Assembly: GCA_963844055.1 (NCBI GenBank)
Contig: CAWJMN010000001.1
Location: forward strand, 1,116,001 to 1,180,000
Direction of reading: 5' to 3'
DNA length: 64,000 nucleotides
From: CAWJMN01 sp963844055
Lineage (GTDB): Bacteria; Planctomycetota; Planctomycetia; Pirellulales; Pirellulaceae
The position numbers were made by a program, and so were the translations under genes. The stretch's first letter is position 1, and each line of letters starts with the position of its first letter. Under the pieces are notes generated by a model. The model was not told where the DNA came from, searched no databases, and worked only from the letters and a program-made list of their open reading frames with translations. Shown piece by piece: positions 36,039 to 44,698 of the stretch.

Positions 36039-38333
36039 ATGTCTCGAATTATACTTCTCGTCCTAACCGTGTTGGTTCTGATCGGAAGCGTGCTGCCGGC
36101 GCAAGCCGAGGAGTTGCGCGTCCGCGATATCCCTGTTCCCGAAGGCGCGACCGACGTTAGCTACATGAAGCGCCGCGGCGACATTCGCTTTCAGGTGCCG
36201 TCGGACTTCAAGACGGCAGGGAACTTCTACACCAAGAAACTCGCCGAGCAGAAGTGGGCGAAGTCCGGGAAGGACAACCTGCAACGCAATTTCTGGGTCC
36301 AGCAATTCACGAAGGACAAAGTGTCACTCGAAGTTCGTGTCGATAGCCGCGGCGAGGGGAGCGAGGTTCGGCTCACGCCTAAGGGATTGATGTGGGATGA
36401 GGACGATCAGCCCACGCCCAAAAATCTGCCCCTGCCGAAGGACGCCCAGGAACTCGTGTACGACGACTTTTTTGAATCGATCAAGTTCAAAAGCGCGTCG
36501 AACCTGAAGGCGACTGTCGAGTTTTTTACCAAGGAACTCGGCGAGCGAAAGTGGACCAAAGACGCCACGGAAGTCGACGTGGCTACCTTTGTCCGCTTGA
36601 AAGTCACGCAGGCGAAGTCGTCGCTGACGATCGACATCCGCGCCGCGGATACCGGCAGCGAGATTGAAATCCGCACCAAGGGGATGCAATGGGACGGCAT
36701 GAAGACGGAGATCGCCCGCGCAAGAAAGAGGCGGAGAAGGTCGCGGCGGCCACGAAGAAAATGGAGGCCGACAAACCCTTGGAACTGCCCAAGCGAAAGG
36801 AAAGGCCCAAGCAGGGCATCGACAAACTGTCGAAGCTTCCCAGCGAAGGCGTTGTGGTGATGGACGGCAATACCTATAAGCTGCCCCATGTCATCGCCTA
36901 CGAAATCTTCGAGAACAATCAGTGGTCGACGAAGATCGTGGCGACGCAGAAACCCATCAAGCAACAGACCTTGCTCGCGAACCTGAAGAAGACGGGCACA
37001 GACAAAGGTGCCGATGATCGCCAATCGTCTTTGCCGCAGCCGTACTTGCTGATTGAACTGGATGAGGAGAACCGTCCCTCGCGGATGAGCTTACTAGCCG
37101 ACAAGACGCCGGGCAGCGCTTCCGGCAGCGGCTTGGCGGGCGAAGCGCTGGTGGAGGACGGCCGTGTGCGCGGCACTATCAAACTGAAGGAGCCCGGCTC
37201 ATTCTTCAAGAAAGAATATACGGCCGAAATCAGCTTCGACGTTCCCGTTTTGACGCGCGATGCAACGCCTGCGAATCGACTCGTCGATGCTACTAAACTC
37301 GCCAATTCCGGCACGCTGACGTTAGGCGACAATACCTACAAGCTCGCCAGCGTGGTCGCCTACGAAATGCAGCAGTTCGACAAGCCGATGACGACCGTCG
37401 TGCTTTCCGATAAGCCGCTCAATCTCACCCAGCTCAAGGCGGCGCTAGGGAAGAAAGGTGCCGACGACTACTTTGAGTTCACGCCGCAAGTGAAACTGGT
37501 GATCGATAGCGAGGACAATATCAGCTCGATTCACATTTGGGCCGACAACTCCAGCATCAGCGGAACTGGCGATGTGGACGGGGATATTGTGATCGAAGGC
37601 AACCGCGGCGCGGCACCGCCAAAATGACCAAGCCGGGCGAATTCTTCGACAAAAAGTACAACTTTGCATTGAGCTTCGACACCGACGTGTTAGGAAAGCC
37701 GGCCGCCGCGCGAAAACCGACGCGCCCAGCCATGGCCTGGTCGCCGACAGCCGCGACGGCTTGCCATTCCCGGAAGGAGGGGACGGATTTCAGTCGGAAG
37801 GGAGCAAATTCCGCAAGCAGACCAGCACGAAGATCACCGCCGATCTGAAGGCCGTCGTCGCCTTCTATCAAAGCGAACTGGCTGCTGCCGATTGGACGGA
37901 AAACAAAGCTGCAGCGAAGATCGACAAGACCTCGGCGACGCTGTCGTTCACCGGTGCCGCCGGCACGCTGACGGTGCAACTGAAAGCGGAAGGCGATCAG
38001 ACGGCAATCGCGCTGATCTCGCGCGACGAGAAAGCCGCCAAGGCCGCCGGGATGTTGCCGACCGCCGGCAAATCCAAGCTGATCATTGGGAACACCTCGG
38101 AGAGCGCCGCGGTCATCACCGTCAGCAAACTCGATTACAAGTTGGCCGCCGGAGCCGGAGCCGAGGATCCCAAGACGGGCATCAACTGGGAATTAACCCC
38201 TGCCAAGTATACCTTGGAGATCAAGCTGCCAGGCAAGGCGGTTCAATCCGAAGTAATGACCGTTGGTGCTGACGAAACTTGGGGCCTGATGATTCTACCG
38301 ACGGGTGAGTGCTTGCCAGTTCAACTTTACTGA
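36039..38333 (+). pseudogene. Secreted repeat-domain protein broken by three 1-base frameshifts
   Basis: ATG 36039 is preceded by GGAGGA and starts a signal peptide (MSRIILLVLTVLVLIGSVLP). The first frame gives two related domains beginning IPVPEGATDVSYMKRRGD and LPLPKDAQELVYDDFFES. The frame then changes near 36713-36722, near 37601-37615 and near 37715-37732, each time equal to loss of one base. In the middle frames two copies of a GNTYKLPHVIAYE / DNTYKLASVVAYE unit are each followed by an EPGSFF or KPGEFF block. The last frame contains LPFPEGGDGFQSEGSKFR, a third copy of the first domain type. Around 765 codons if repaired. The region is more GC-rich than its surroundings. Function unknown. 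Confidence 0.8.
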
Positions 38334-38493
38334 TAGACCTCTGCAGGCACCCCTTCATCCTCGACCGCCGAGCTGCAGGTACGTCGACGTTGACGCCCTG
38401 CAGCTTCGTGAACCAGGCGCGATCACAATCGCGCCGCCGGTATCGCGTAAAGCTGGCTCACGCCGTGATCCGCCCCGATCGGAACTTGACACT

Positions 38494-38588
38494 ACGACCA
38501 CTGGGTTAGCAAAGTGACACAATGCTAGAAACGACGCAAGTCTTTGCAATCTAACCTAAGGAGTGGCTTTCATTTTGGCACAGGGCGG
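38494..38588. repeat. GGCACAGGGCGG-family repeat with GGGTTAGCAAAGTGA left part
   Basis: CCACTGGGTTAGCAAAGTGA, centre ACGACGCAAGTCTTTGCA, end TTTCATTTTGGCACAGGGCGG. Shares its left part with the copy at 42213. It sits 45 bases past the amidohydrolase stop. Confidence 0.8.
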
Positions 38589-38633
38589 CGGGCTGCAATC
38601 TTCTATTCGAAGTATTTCTGTAAGTTTTAAAAC

Positions 38634-40334
38634 CTACGGCGCTTTATAGATTGTCTTGCCTTCTTTGATAGTCTGTAACACTTTAATATCCGCAAGCTTC
38701 TCAAGTGGCACTTTATGCGGGTTTTTATCAAGCACGACGAAGTCCGCTAACTTGCCGACTTCAATCGAGCCGCGATTCGCTTCTTCGTAATGTTGATAGG
38801 CACCCCAAAGTGTAAGAGACTTGATTGCCGCATCGACTGGAATGCATTGATCGGCTCCCAAAATGTCCCCGCTGCGTGTGCGACGAGTTACGACAGATGA
38901 TAAGATCCGAATCGCGCTAGGCATGGCTACAGGAGAGTCATGATGTTGCGAAAAGATCATTCCACGTCGCATGGCGGATCGAGCAGGACTTATTCTCTCA
39001 GCTCTGGCTGCACCTAGAACCGAGTCACGGTGCCAGTCGCCCCAATAGAAACAATGCATCCCGAACATCGATGGAAAAATTCCGTACTGTTTCATCATGT
39101 CCAATTGATCCTCGCGGATCGTCTGACAGTGAATCATAACGTCGCGGCGATCATTGCCGGGGCCAAACTTTTCTCGAGCATCTTTCACCGCCCCTAGCAT
39201 GAGGTCACTCGCTCCATCACCGTTGCAGTGCGCAAGAAACTGCCATCCTTTCTCATAACAAAGGGCAACCTTTCGATCAACGTCTTGATCCAACATGGAC
39301 GCATAACCACGAAAGTTCGAGGGAGAGCCATGCGGCGGAATAAAGTACGGCTGGCTCAAAAACGCAGTCTTTCCCTGTGGAGAGCCGTCAAGGCTGATCT
39401 TCACTCCTCCGATGCGATAGCCATTGATCATCTTTTTGCTGTGCCACTTGCTGTCTAAGCCAAAAGGACTCTCGTTTGCGGAGATGTCTGGATAACTGAC
39501 CACATCAATAAACATCTCCTTTTTCTCGGCTAGTCTCATCCAGCATTGGTCGACAGGAGCTATCGCTCTCCCTTCTTGCGCCATTGTGTAGCCGTTGGCT
39601 GCATAGAGCTTCATGCCGGCTTTCGCCAAACCATCGAACTCCGCCTGGCCCATCTTCGGCATCACCTTCATAAGGGCCACATAGTGAATCGTTTCTTCAA
39701 GCACTCCATCGGGCGTCTTCCCGTCTTTTTCTCGGCGGATCACGCCACCGACTGGATTCTTGGTTTCTGCCGTGATGCCAGCCATCTCAAGAGCTTTCGA
39801 ATTGCCCACTCCGAGATGGCCAGATTGATGAATGATGTATACGGGAAGGTCCTTTGACACCTCATCCAGCTCATGACGATTGGGTGGACGCTGTTCCTTC
39901 AACTGAGCTTCGTCGTATCCAAACCCGAGAATAATTCCGAACTTCTTCGACGTCTCGGACTGAGCAAACTTCTTTAACTCCGTAATGATCCCTGCAATAT
40001 CTGTGACAGTGTAGTCTGGCGGAGCGAGCAAATTTGCAGAAGCTGCCTGAATACCAGTGCCAAAGCAATGTCCATGGCCATCTACAAAGCCGGGTAGAAC
40101 AGCGAGACCAGACAGATCGACAATTTCGGTTTTCGCGTCCTTGAATTGTGACATCTCATCATTGGAACCAACGGCAAGTATCTTTCCATCTTTGATCGCC
40201 ACTGCTTTGGCGAACGGCTGCGCATCGTTAACGGTTACGATATCGCCCCCTAGATAGATTCGATCGGCAACTTGGCCATACGCCGGTACAGCCCAAACCA
40301 TCGCAATAGCGATACCAATTCTTAGACAATTCAT
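38634..40334 (-). CDS. Secreted YtcJ-like metal-dependent amidohydrolase
   Basis: 566 residues. Signal peptide MNCLRIGIAIAMVWAVPAYG. Then the amidohydrolase N-terminal strand VADRIYLGGDIVTVND and the metal motif LPGFVDGHGHCFGTG. Further motifs are FLAHCNGDGASDLML, VMIHCQTIREDQLDMMKQYG and FSQHHDSPVAMPSAIR, with the closing strand GSIEVGKLADFVVLDKNP. This matches the YtcJ branch, which hydrolyses C-N bonds in unknown substrates. It is the only large intact enzyme between repeats of the GGCACAGGGCGG family, so it may have been carried as a cassette (inference). Confidence 0.9.
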   Translation of the reverse strand: MNCLRIGIAIAMVWAVPAYGQVADRIYLGGDIVTVNDAQPFAKAVAIKDGKILAVGSNDEMSQFKDAKTEIVDLSGLAVLPGFVDGHGHCFGTGIQAASANLLAPPDYTVTDIAGIITELKKFAQSETSKKFGIILGFGYDEAQLKEQRPPNRHELDEVSKDLPVYIIHQSGHLGVGNSKALEMAGITAETKNPVGGVIRREKDGKTPDGVLEETIHYVALMKVMPKMGQAEFDGLAKAGMKLYAANGYTMAQEGRAIAPVDQCWMRLAEKKEMFIDVVSYPDISANESPFGLDSKWHSKKMINGYRIGGVKISLDGSPQGKTAFLSQPYFIPPHGSPSNFRGYASMLDQDVDRKVALCYEKGWQFLAHCNGDGASDLMLGAVKDAREKFGPGNDRRDVMIHCQTIREDQLDMMKQYGIFPSMFGMHCFYWGDWHRDSVLGAARAERISPARSAMRRGMIFSQHHDSPVAMPSAIRILSSVVTRRTRSGDILGADQCIPVDAAIKSLTLWGAYQHYEEANRGSIEVGKLADFVVLDKNPHKVPLEKLADIKVLQTIKEGKTIYKAP

Positions 40335-40619
40335 GGTTCAGCGGACTTCCTTCCGAGGCGAATAATGTTCGGCGAATAGATCAAGTGACAGTCGAATAAG
40401 GCAGGTCATCGTCGCACGCTGGCATTGAGGTTACCCATCGCAGGGTCCTTCATGTTGTGTGTGCCCCTCACGAAAAACCTTGCGCATTTTAGGGCTGAAT
40501 GTAGTTGAGGAATAGCCTTCTCCTTGAGTAGAGGAAAGCTTTATGACTTCAGAAGAGATGTTTGATTGGGAAAAGGGTTTGCCACAGGACGCGTCATAAC
40601 GCCCAGTCCAAAGAGAACC
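40335..40619. other. Spacer upstream of the amidohydrolase
   Basis: Contains only an 18-codon plus-strand ORF starting at 40543 (MTSEEMFDWEKGLPQDAS), gene-like but too short to call; possibly the severed start of a lost gene. Confidence 0.4.
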
Positions 40620-40680
40620 AATCGAAAGAGAAGTAAGTCGTTACTAGCTAAAGAGATGTTCTCATTTTGGCACAGGGCGG
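40620..40680. repeat. GGCACAGGGCGG-family repeat
   Basis: Centre AGAAGTAAGTCGTTACTAGC and end TTCTCATTTTGGCACAGGGCGG. It ends 4 bases from the stop codon of the ORF at 40684. Confidence 0.8.
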
Positions 40681-40683
40681 GTT

Positions 40684-40863
40684 TTAGTCCAAATGTGGCA
40701 TACACTTTTGGAGCGATTCCAATAATTCGACCAATTCATTAACATTTAGCTCTACCGGGTCGCCTTGCTTTGTGACGCATTTCAAGTGCAAAGTCCCAGA
40801 ATCGATCCACATCACGATATCGCCATTTCCTAGTGTGACCACTTCATCATTTTTCGACTCCAT
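40684..40863 (-). CDS. Small acidic hypothetical protein, immunity-like
   Basis: 59 residues from ATG 40863 (MESKNDEVVTLGNGDIVMWI), with AAGGA about 9 bases upstream. Strand-rich, ending in a helix (NVNELVELLESLQKCMPHLD). The frame is open upstream to 41061; that part includes AKAGAPHHHGYAPNGQTKVV, which looks like another displaced protein tail, and its first codons lie in repeats. Family unknown. Confidence 0.5.
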   Translation of the reverse strand: MESKNDEVVTLGNGDIVMWIDSGTLHLKCVTKQGDPVELNVNELVELLESLQKCMPHLD

Positions 40864-40993
40864 CTCAGAACATCCTTTTAAAGCCATTGTTGGAAAAGGC
40901 GGATTGCCGTCAATTGGATCGACAACCTTCGTCTGTCCGTTTGGAGCGTAGCCGTGATGATGCGGTGCACCCGCTTTCGCGTCAGTGTAGGGC

Positions 40994-41020
40994 CTCCCCG
41001 GTCCATCTGAGTAGCGAGCA
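40994..41020 (+). repeat. Repeat B copy 4, truncated
   Basis: TCCCCGGTCCATCTGAGTAG then CGAGCA, cut off where the inverted-arm repeat begins at 41021. Confidence 0.7.
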
Positions 41021-41166
41021 CCGCCCTGTGCCAAGTTGAAAACGTCGCAACGAAAGCCCATCTGAGATACGTGGCGGTTACCAGACTGGGCGAATCGATC
41101 GAAAGCAGTCGAAAAGACGTAAGTCGTTGCTATTTCAGAGGATATTCTTGTTTTGGCACAGGGCGG
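41021..41166. repeat. GGCACAGGGCGG-family repeat, long copy with perfect inverted ends
   Basis: Begins CCGCCCTGTGCCAA and ends TTGGCACAGGGCGG, an exact inverted pair of 14 bases. The interior has CGTCGCAACGA on the left and AAGACGTAAGTCGTTGC on the right. Total 146 bases. The stop codon of the next ORF is 4 bases away. Confidence 0.85.
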
Positions 41167-41169
41167 GTA

Positions 41170-42027
41170 CTAGCACGGTCGGCGCTTCGAGTATTTTCCG
41201 GGAGACTGGAACTTGGTCAAGTGTTTGCTTTCAGGTTGTTGACGTATCTCCGTCCAGTATTCTTCGCGGACCTCCTCGTCGATCTCGACGGTGGCGGGAT
41301 AGAGCGCGTCATTGCCGTCTTTGCGGCATCTGGACACCCAATACCACATACCGGATTCAACATTGTAGTAGTTGGCCTTGTAGCCTGAACCCTTTAGCGA
41401 TTGAAGTTTCCTGCCATCGTAATAGATCGTTTTGCGTGTCTTGGAGAACGTCACACGCCCAATGCGAGCAGGACCTGACAATCCGGGTTTCATTTCGATG
41501 TACATGATTTCGCCGCGTGATTCCGTGGACGGCGGTATGAACTTGTGTGGGTCTTCCGTTTTATAGAGATGTGGAAGGTTGGGAGCGAAATGTACCGCCG
41601 GATCGGGAAACACAGCAACCGGTTCTCGGTCCCATACATTGAGCGAATGAAGAAAGTGCTTCTCGTCTTGGATTGAGAGCGGGTCGACATCTGTGGGCAA
41701 GTTCAGTTTTACGTCGTTTGACTCCGGTACTTCGAGGACGGCGATTTGGTCAATTAGAAGTGACCGTACAACGAGGGTAACGTCGCGATCTGAATCGAGG
41801 CGATCCAGAAAATCGGACCATGCAGAAGCGTCACCGCGTTCGAGGCGAACGACGCATGCCCGAACGAATTGGCCGTCGGACCAAGAGGGCGATCCACAAG
41901 CGTTGTACAGTGTCATTTGACGGCAAGCGTCGTTGATGTGCGTCAGAATGTAAAGCCGTGCGTCCATGAGAGCGCGATTGGTTGAGGCGACGAACGAGTA
42001 TTCGACCGCAAAATCACGGTGTAGCAT
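41170..42027 (-). CDS. Hypothetical protein with a small conserved C-terminal domain
   Basis: 285 codons. The last 110 residues (from MYIEMKPGLSGPARIGRVTF, ATG at 41505) carry TIYYDGRKLQSLKG and VEIDEEVREEYWTEIR, the pattern of a small stand-alone protein found in several phyla and often mislabelled as a DXP-synthase-like protein. The first 174 residues form a separate helical part of unknown family. The two may be a true fusion, or the real gene may start at 41505 inside a read-through frame. Confidence 0.6.
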   Translation of the reverse strand: MLHRDFAVEYSFVASTNRALMDARLYILTHINDACRQMTLYNACGSPSWSDGQFVRACVVRLERGDASAWSDFLDRLDSDRDVTLVVRSLLIDQIAVLEVPESNDVKLNLPTDVDPLSIQDEKHFLHSLNVWDREPVAVFPDPAVHFAPNLPHLYKTEDPHKFIPPSTESRGEIMYIEMKPGLSGPARIGRVTFSKTRKTIYYDGRKLQSLKGSGYKANYYNVESGMWYWVSRCRKDGNDALYPATVEIDEEVREEYWTEIRQQPESKHLTKFQSPGKYSKRRPC

Positions 42028-42212
42028 ACGACTTAATTGCAGCCGAGCATGGATTCGTGAAAGAACAAATGTAATACTACGAAAAGAGTTGCGACGGATA
42101 GCTCGGAATATTCGCCATACTATGCCGCAGTCTTCATAGTTTTACCCGCCTCAAATCCCGTCCACAACAACCAGCCGAGACGAGCCCCGTTTTTGGCCCA
42201 GGTAGCCCAAAC

Positions 42213-42303
42213 CATGACCACTGAGTTAGCAAAGTGAAAGAATAACTGTTATGACATAAGTCGTTACAGGACAAATCGATGCTTTCATTTTGGCGCAGGA
42301 CGG
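42213..42303. repeat. GGCACAGGGCGG-family repeat with GAGTTAGCAAAGTGA left part
   Basis: CCACTGAGTTAGCAAAGTGA, centre ATGACATAAGTCGTTACAGG, end TTTCATTTTGGCGCAGGACGG. It ends 18 bases before the stop of the immunity-like gene. Confidence 0.8.
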
Positions 42304-42320
42304 TGTCCCTCCCCGCGAGA

Positions 42321-42824
42321 TTACCCGGGATGATCTGTGAAGAGGCACCGATCAGCCGTTGCATGAGCAATCCCGCCAAGATGTAGAACAACCCCATCAA
42401 CGTGATGTTTGGACAATTCAGTAGCGAGTTCTTGGAAACCAAGTTGTCGCACTACCGCCAAAACTTGTTCTTGAGTTGACGATAAAAAATCATTTTCTTT
42501 GATTGAATAAAGAAATCGCGCTTTTCTAGGGTCACCTGTTTTGAATTCCACCCAATGACTAGTGTAGACGGGAAAAATATAGCTGAGCTTTATTGTTAGT
42601 TGCCAAAAACACGGAGGAACCTTGTCGTAAACATAAATGGAGTAACAGTTACAAAAGTTGTAGTCGTTCTCAAAGTCGGTCATGTTGACCACTTCATGAG
42701 GAAAAGCGGCATCGCAGATAAGCGAATAGTAACGGTTTGCTTCCCACCCCAAAAGACTGCCAACGGGTGGGCCGTACTTAAAGGCGCGTTTAATAGCTAA
42801 TAGCATATCATTTAAGTGTATCAT
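42321..42824 (-). CDS. Putative immunity protein coupled to the toxin-tail ORF
   Basis: 167 residues (MIHLNDMLLAIKRAFKYGPP). Aromatic-rich alpha/beta protein (NYCFNC-like Tyr/Cys stretch around residue 55, SYIFPVYTSHWVEFKTGD). Its ATG overlaps the TGA of the preceding toxin-like ORF as ATGA, the standard arrangement for a toxin and its neutraliser. Family not identified. Confidence 0.6.
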   Translation of the reverse strand: MIHLNDMLLAIKRAFKYGPPVGSLLGWEANRYYSLICDAAFPHEVVNMTDFENDYNFCNCYSIYVYDKVPPCFWQLTIKLSYIFPVYTSHWVEFKTGDPRKARFLYSIKENDFLSSTQEQVLAVVRQLGFQELATELSKHHVDGVVLHLGGIAHATADRCLFTDHPG

Positions 42825-43255
42825 TGGTTGCCTCTAGGATAGGGTGTTGTGGTTGGATTCCCATGTATCATGCCACTGTCTCCCTTACTCGGGGACCAGT
42901 GTACAAAAAATGAGTTCTGAGGTAACCCTCCATAAGTCGTTCCAACCGGATGATCAAAAGTGTAGCCTTTGCCTATTAGTCTGCCATCACTACCAAACTG
43001 TGGATATCCGTATTCCCATGCTGCCTGAACCATTTGGTAAACTTCTTCATAGCTGTAATTTGAAAGAAATTGTGATTTGCCTGGGATGCCAGGGTTGTTG
43101 ATATGCTTGTGTTGCTGAGGTTTTTCTACTGGGGGATGTCTGCCAATGTTTGGGTATTTCTGCCAATCTTCTCCTGGGACTTTAGGTGGGTTACGAGACA
43201 ACGAAGGGGTCGGAGTTGGCTTTGGAGTCGTAGGTCGTGGTGGAGTTGTTTTGGG
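42821..43255 (-). pseudogene. C-terminal part of a polymorphic toxin, truncated by the integrase junction
   Basis: The frame continues to 43519, but upstream of about 43255 it is only the antisense of the integrase. The toxin-like part has a Pro/Thr linker (TTPPRPTTPKPTPTPSLSRN), then GIPGKSQFLSNYSYEEVYQM, a helix, and a strand-rich end FDHPVGTTYGGLPQNSFFVH with MIHGNPTTTPYP. A proline-rich linker followed by a small catalytic-looking domain is the layout of toxin C-termini from Rhs/CdiA-type proteins; the nuclease or other family is not recognised. The large delivery part is absent. Confidence 0.5.
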
Positions 43256-43863
43256 TGCTTGCCTGCGTCCCCCAGGTCGTTGGTGCTGAAGCGACAGACT
43301 CTTGGACTTACTTGCTGCGGGGCTTATGGGAGTCAGCGCTTCGCCTGGGCGAACTGCTACATATGAGCTGGGATCTACCCAATTCGATTCAGCCACGCTG
43401 GACCGCAGGAAGCTTCCCCACGCTGGAGATCCCAGCAGCCCTACAGAAAAACGATACAGACGACTCCATTCCCTTGCTGCCAGGATTTGAAAGACTTTTG
43501 CAGGAAACTCCCGTTGCACATAGGACCGGCTGGGTATTTAGTCCACATTACGTCCGTGGTTATTCCGCGACATCACGACCAACGGTCGCTTGGGTCGGAA
43601 AAATCGTAAGCAAGATCGGGCAAGCTGCGCAGGTTTCTGTTGCAGGTGCCAATGACCGAACTGGATATCCGGAGAAGTTTGCCTCGGCACACGATCTTCG
43701 ACGTTCGTGCGCTCAGAGGCTTCTCAAGGCGGGAGTCCCCCCCTTAACGATCGCTCGAGTGATGCGGCATGAATCCTGGGAGACTACCCAGAAATATTAT
43801 GCTCCTGGTGAGGTGCAAAATGATGCTCAAGTGCTACGAGATCGACTTGGTGAGGAGGGCTAG
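43237..43863 (+). pseudogene. Tyrosine recombinase (phage-type integrase), N-terminus missing
   Basis: 208 codons covering only the catalytic domain. Active-site residues are visible: Arg in SALRLGELL, His-x-x-Arg in SAHDLRRSCAQRL, His in MRHESWETTQ and the nucleophile Tyr in QKYYAPGEV. The usual N-terminal arm- and core-binding domains (about 200 residues) are lost at about 43250, where toxin sequence begins on the other strand. It ends 80 bases from the 3' end of tRNA-Arg, the classic position of an integrase beside its attachment site. Confidence 0.8.
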
Positions 43864-43901
43864 GTACAGTTCAGGTACACTCGCAGGTACACTCGCCAAG
43901 A

Positions 43902-43938
43902 AACAAAAATGCCGCAACGACGTAAGTCCTTGCGGCAT
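43902..43938 (-). terminator. Rho-independent terminator of tRNA-Arg
   Basis: On the minus strand ATGCCGCAA and TTGCGGCAT pair over 9 bases around a 12-base loop and are followed by TTTTTG. It lies 5 bases beyond the tRNA. The loop contains GACTTACGTCG, similar to the centre of the GGCACAGGGCGG-family repeats. Confidence 0.8.
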
Positions 43939-43942
43939 AAGG

Positions 43943-44016
43943 TACACCCGACAGGATTCGAACCTGTAACCCTCGGTTCCGAAGACCGATGCGCTATCCA
44001 ATTGCGCCACGGGTGC
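43943..44016 (-). tRNA. tRNA-Arg (anticodon TCG)
   Basis: 74 bases on the minus strand. Acceptor GCACCCG pairs with CGGGTGT (first pair G-U), D arm GTGGCGCAATTGGATAGCGC, anticodon stem TCGGT/ACCGA with loop CTTCGGA giving anticodon TCG, and T loop GGTTCGAATCC. CCA is not encoded. The 3' end faces the integrase remnant. Confidence 0.95.
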
Positions 44017-44125
44017 AGCTCTAAAAGCCCTTTTAACCTACCAAGTTTTCGCGTTGCGGCAAGTGCCACAAAACCGGCTCATTTCGGCCGGTCTCGTCCA
44101 TTGCTTCCGCACGATCCACAGGGGC

Positions 44126-44698
44126 TTAGGCCCCGCCTGCTGCACTCAGTAGTCCCTCAATCCGCTCTTCCAAGGCCTGTTGCTCAGCGGCATTGGGTGC
44201 CCCTAAGGACTCCCAAACCATTTTTCCCGACTTGTCAAACAGACGCAGGGTCGGAAACCCTTCCACTTTGAAGGCGTCTGCCGCTTCGGAGTTCGGCCCA
44301 TCGTAAGAGCTCAGCAGGTTCTCAAAACCGCCCGCATCATGTTGCGAAAGGAACGCCTTTACTTGGTTCTCGTCATCAAACGAATCAAAGCTGATCGTTA
44401 CGACCGAGAGCCCCTTCCCGGCGTACTTCTTTCCAGTCTCTACAGTATGCGGAAAACTCGCAACGCATGGACCGCACCAAGTGGCCCAGTAGTCCACCAG
44501 CACGACCTTCCCTTGCAACTTTTCCAGAGTCGCTGCAAATGCCTTCTCGTCTCCCTTGGTCAAGGTCACCGCACTTACGGCCGCAGCGTCTCCCTTGCTG
44601 CTTACCTTCGCATTGGGCGTTTCTCCCTTTTGTGAGCAGCCAACCGCCAACATCCCCAAAATTACGCAGCTACCAAGCCAAAATGCACGCCGTTGCAT
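44126..44698 (-). CDS. TlpA-like thioredoxin-domain lipoprotein
   Basis: 190 residues. Lipobox LGMLAVGC with the lipidated Cys at 21. Thioredoxin fold with active site WATWCGPC (C75/C78), VVTISFDSFDDENQVKAFLS and the cis-Pro region VEGFPTLRLFDKSGK. It is a membrane-anchored thiol-disulfide oxidoreductase facing the periplasm, probably reducing disulfides, for example in cytochrome maturation (family inference). Confidence 0.93.
   Translation of the reverse strand: MQRRAFWLGSCVILGMLAVGCSQKGETPNAKVSSKGDAAAVSAVTLTKGDEKAFAATLEKLQGKVVLVDYWATWCGPCVASFPHTVETGKKYAGKGLSVVTISFDSFDDENQVKAFLSQHDAGGFENLLSSYDGPNSEAADAFKVEGFPTLRLFDKSGKMVWESLGAPNAAEQQALEERIEGLLSAAGGA

Noticed and set aside
34541..42303. Identification of the repeats as integron attC sites
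   Set aside because: The conserved GTTRRRY and RYYYAAC cores were looked for and not found in the copies, and no IntI gene is in the window. Kept only as a cassette-like hypothesis.
34541..42303. CRISPR array
   Set aside because: The repeat copies are hundreds of bases apart and irregular, and no cas gene is present.
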